Origin: Acidimicrobiia bacterium | GTDB taxonomy: Bacteria; Actinomycetota; Acidimicrobiia; Spongiisociales; ZC4RG35 | NCBI GenBank assembly: GCA_025922945.1 | Contig: JAICGW010000010.1 | Location: 1-42,930 of the forward strand | Length of the DNA stretch: 42,930 nucleotides | Direction: 5' to 3' | Part shown: piece by piece, positions 41,119 to 42,930 of the stretch | How the letters are laid out: each line of letters begins with the position of its first letter | Numbering within the stretch: the stretch's first letter is position 1 | Translations under genes and position numbers: made by a program | The notes under the pieces: generated by a model | Told to the model about the DNA's origin: nothing | What the model saw: only the letters and a program-made list of their open reading frames with translations | The model's database searches: none

Positions 41119-41870
41119 CCTGGGATCCGTCTTGTTACAACGCCCATGGCGACCACAGGCTTCGGCCCGGTCGCGAGCTCATGGCCCGAGTGCCGATCGA
41201 CCCGTCGCTCGTCTATGACCTCGGCTGCGGCAGCGGCGAGCTCACCAGTGAGCTGGGAAAGCGGTGGCCGGCCGCCACCGTCATTGGAGTCGACAACTCC
41301 GAAGAGATGCTGGCGAAAGCCCGGCCTCACGGAAACGTCCGCTTCCAACAGCAGCGCATCGAAGATTGGAAGCCTGAGGACGCTCCGGATCTCATCTTCT
41401 CCAACGCTGCCCTCCACTGGGTGGCTGATCACGAGCGACTCTTTCCCCGACTGCTCGGCGAACTGGCGGCGGATGGAGTCCTCGCCATTCAGATGCCCGA
41501 CAACTGGCATGAGCCGACTCACCAACTCATTTACGAGGAGGTTGACCGCCGGGGGTGGACCCATCTCCTGGATGGGCATCTTCTTCGAAATCCCGTCGCC
41601 CGGATTGATCAGTACCTGGATTGGCTAGCTCCGGTCAGCGAAACCGACATCTGGCGCACGACTTACTACCAAACGATGGATGGGCCCGATCCGGTGCTGT
41701 CCTGGGTTCGGGGGTCAGTGCTGGTACCAGTGCAATCGATCCTTCCCCCTGCCGACTTCTCAGACTTGTCTAACGCCCTCGCCGACGCCTACCGCCGAGC
41801 CTATCCACCGTCCCCGTCGGGTCAGACGATCTTGCCGATCAGTCGAGTGTTCTTAGTGGCCACTTCGTAG
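41115..41870 (+). CDS. tam: Trans-aconitate 2-methyltransferase
   Basis: The 251-residue class I SAM methyltransferase matches E. coli Tam closely: TWDPSCYNAHGDHRLRPGRELMARV, the SAM motif VYDLGCGSGELTSELGKRWPAA, DLIFSNAALHWVADHERLFPRLLGEL, VLAIQMPDNWHEPTHQLI and DIWRTTYYQTM. Tam methylates trans-aconitate, a spontaneous by-product of the TCA cycle that inhibits aconitase. It is translationally coupled to malQ (ATGA overlap). The ORF track fuses this with a 242-residue upstream extension that is a shadow of malQ. It is the last gene before an AT-rich gap. Confidence 0.94.
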   Translation: MTWDPSCYNAHGDHRLRPGRELMARVPIDPSLVYDLGCGSGELTSELGKRWPAATVIGVDNSEEMLAKARPHGNVRFQQQRIEDWKPEDAPDLIFSNAALHWVADHERLFPRLLGELAADGVLAIQMPDNWHEPTHQLIYEEVDRRGWTHLLDGHLLRNPVARIDQYLDWLAPVSETDIWRTTYYQTMDGPDPVLSWVRGSVLVPVQSILPPADFSDLSNALADAYRRAYPPSPSGQTILPISRVFLVATS

Positions 41871-41938
41871 CCAGAATTTTTTTTCGGATTCCTCTGCCAA
41901 ACGCAGAATTTGTCACACCCCCTCTTCATTATGAACGT
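41871..41938. other. AT-rich gap before the DUF222/HNH gene
   Basis: This 68-bp gap is much richer in A and T than its surroundings and holds a run of eight T (41877-41884). A weak 4-bp stem (TGGC/GCCA, 41857-41873) precedes the T-run, so it may be a poor terminator for tam. No other structure is visible. Confidence 0.4.
41927..41932 (+). promoter_or_regulatory. Possible -10 element CATTAT of DUF222/HNH gene
   Basis: CATTAT lies exactly 6 nt before ATG 41939 and keeps the key A and final T. No -35 box is at normal spacing; TTGTCA at 41910 is too close. Confidence 0.35.
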
Positions 41939-42930
41939 ATGTTCGAATGGGATGGTGAATTGGATCAGATCGATCGGTGGGAAGAAGAGTTGGTGTCCTG
42001 CGAAAGGCAAATCAACCGGCTCCGCTCCCGGCAGGCGGAATTAGTCGGGAAGCTCGATCCCCATCAGATCGCCTGGTCCTCGGGCGACCGCAACGTCACC
42101 GACTGGCTCTCCTCCACCCTCGACCTCTCCCATCAAACCGCCTCCCGACTCCGCACCCTGGCCTATTCGCCTCATTCCCAGATCAAAGCCGAGCTGGGAA
42201 AGGCGGGGATCTCCCTCGACCGGGCGGCCTTGTTGGTCGAGCTTTCCAAGACCGGGCTCGCTGAGTCAGAAGTGCTCTCTTTGTCCCCCGACTACTCGCT
42301 GGGAAAGCTCTATGGGATGCTGGAGAAAAGGAGAAGGGTCTCCCCGGAGGACTCCCAGACCTCCTTCTCCGACCGTTATCTGGTGATCCAGCCCTCCTTG
42401 GACCAATCCGCCCACAAGATCTGGGGGCTGGCGGTGGGTCCCGATGGGGAGATGATCGCCCATGCCCTCCACCAACGGGAGACCGAGCTCCCGGTCCTGG
42501 AAGACCAGACCACCGGCCAACGGCGGATCGACGCCCTGGCCGCGATCTGTCTCGACTCGCTCACCGGGACCGCCGGGGAGGAAGAAAGCGGAGAGAGGCG
42601 AGCGGTGACGGTGGCCGAGGTCTTTGTTGACGCCGCCTTGGCTTCGGAAACTTCGGGCGAGGCGGGGGTGACCCTCTCCTCAGGACCCAAGCTGGGACCC
42701 GACTTCCTGTCCGAGATCCTCTGTGGGGGAAAGGTGCGACTGATCGCCCAAGATCTCCACTGTCTCTACTACTCCGACCTGGGGGAGGCGGTTCCTCCCG
42801 CCCTCCGGGCCCTGGTGCTGGCCCGGGACCTGGGGATGTGTTCGATCGAGGGCTGTCGTTCCCGTTACCGGCTCCAGATCCACCACATCCATCCCCGTTC
42901 CCGGGGTGGGAGCCATCACCCCGACAACCT
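41939..42930 (+). CDS. DUF222/HNH endonuclease domain protein (3' end outside window)
   Basis: This frame is open to the right edge, so the ORF track omits it; about 330 codons are visible. The N-terminal 40 residues are a coiled coil (QIDRWEEELVSCERQINRLRSRQAELVGKL). A DUF222-like helical region follows (NVTDWLSSTLDLSHQTASRLRTLA and ISLDRAALLVEL) and then an HNH nuclease domain beginning at about residue 300, with DLGMCSIEGCRSRYRLQIHHIHPRSRGGSHHPDNL carrying the paired cysteines and the HH pair. Such proteins occur in many copies in Actinobacteria and their role is debated (nuclease, possibly mobile). ATG 41939 is chosen by frame and by CATTAT 6 nt upstream. Confidence 0.85.
   Translation, partial: MFEWDGELDQIDRWEEELVSCERQINRLRSRQAELVGKLDPHQIAWSSGDRNVTDWLSSTLDLSHQTASRLRTLAYSPHSQIKAELGKAGISLDRAALLVELSKTGLAESEVLSLSPDYSLGKLYGMLEKRRRVSPEDSQTSFSDRYLVIQPSLDQSAHKIWGLAVGPDGEMIAHALHQRETELPVLEDQTTGQRRIDALAAICLDSLTGTAGEEESGERRAVTVAEVFVDAALASETSGEAGVTLSSGPKLGPDFLSEILCGGKVRLIAQDLHCLYYSDLGEAVPPALRALVLARDLGMCSIEGCRSRYRLQIHHIHPRSRGGSHHPDN

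Noticed and set aside
41857-41884. Rho-independent terminator after tam
   Set aside because: The T-run is good but the stem is only 4 bp with a 9-nt loop, so it is not listed as a terminator.

Overview
The window looks like chromosome from a high-GC actinobacterium, plausibly of the Acidimicrobiia or a related deep lineage. The grounds are gene content: a single-chain homodimeric AceE, a DUF222/HNH protein, a MoxR-DUF58-VWA cluster, an alpha-methylacyl-CoA racemase beside an HSD17B4-like dehydrogenase and a FAA1-like ligase, and SLH repeats of the 'RAEMAxFLxRA' type. Start-site architecture agrees: many genes have a TANNNT hexamer 6-7 nt before a GTG or ATG, which is the signature of leaderless transcription. 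No 16S rRNA or other taxonomic marker is present, so the assignment is inference. Coding density is very high, no gap exceeds 100 bp, and I saw no tRNA, rRNA, CRISPR array or insertion sequence.

Layout. 1-935 (-): radical SAM protein running off the left edge. 959-5317 (+): alpha/beta hydrolase, aceE and a Cys-rich protein. 5298-11316 (-): cupredoxin/beta-helix lipoprotein, CoxG-like, XdhC/CoxI-like and MoaB/Mog proteins (molybdenum-hydroxylase accessory genes without the enzyme), a membrane protein and an AI-2E-family permease. 11367-23997 (-): a nine-gene cluster tied by start/stop overlaps: nfuA, a large secreted/membrane protein, an ABC ATPase and permease, a coiled-coil protein with a Gly-Gln repeat, MoxR ATPase, DUF58, a BatA-like VWA protein and a double-VWA protein. 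24059-25249 (+): ATP-grasp enzyme. 25267-26133 (-): aminoglycoside-phosphotransferase-fold kinase. 26167-30361 (+): beta-propeller lipoprotein, S9 peptidase, thiamine pyrophosphokinase, MgtC-like protein. 30346-31320 (-): 2-hydroxyacid dehydrogenase. 31343-32110 (+): L,D-transpeptidase lipoprotein. 32111-38997 (-): acyl-CoA dehydrogenase, SDR, a metzincin-like protease with SLH repeats, acyl-CoA ligase and alpha-methylacyl-CoA racemase (lipid catabolism). 39020-41870 (+): SIMPL protein, malQ, tam. 41939-end (+): DUF222/HNH protein running off the right edge.

The genes cover central carbon metabolism (AceE, MalQ), branched or sterol-type acyl-CoA breakdown, envelope biology (L,D-transpeptidase, SLH protease, lipoproteins) and a probable envelope-associated AAA+/VWA machine. 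The most striking non-gene signal is the leaderless promoter pattern. Fourteen start codons have TANNNT exactly 6 or 7 nt upstream. In two divergent pairs the two -10 boxes share one central TA, and in three tandem pairs the -10 box contains the stop codon of the preceding gene. Other structures are an 11-bp inverted repeat across a divergent start region (38991-39018), two adjoining perfect inverted repeats between the SDR and acyl-CoA dehydrogenase genes (33331-33368), and a Gly-Gln-encoding minisatellite (18067-18212).
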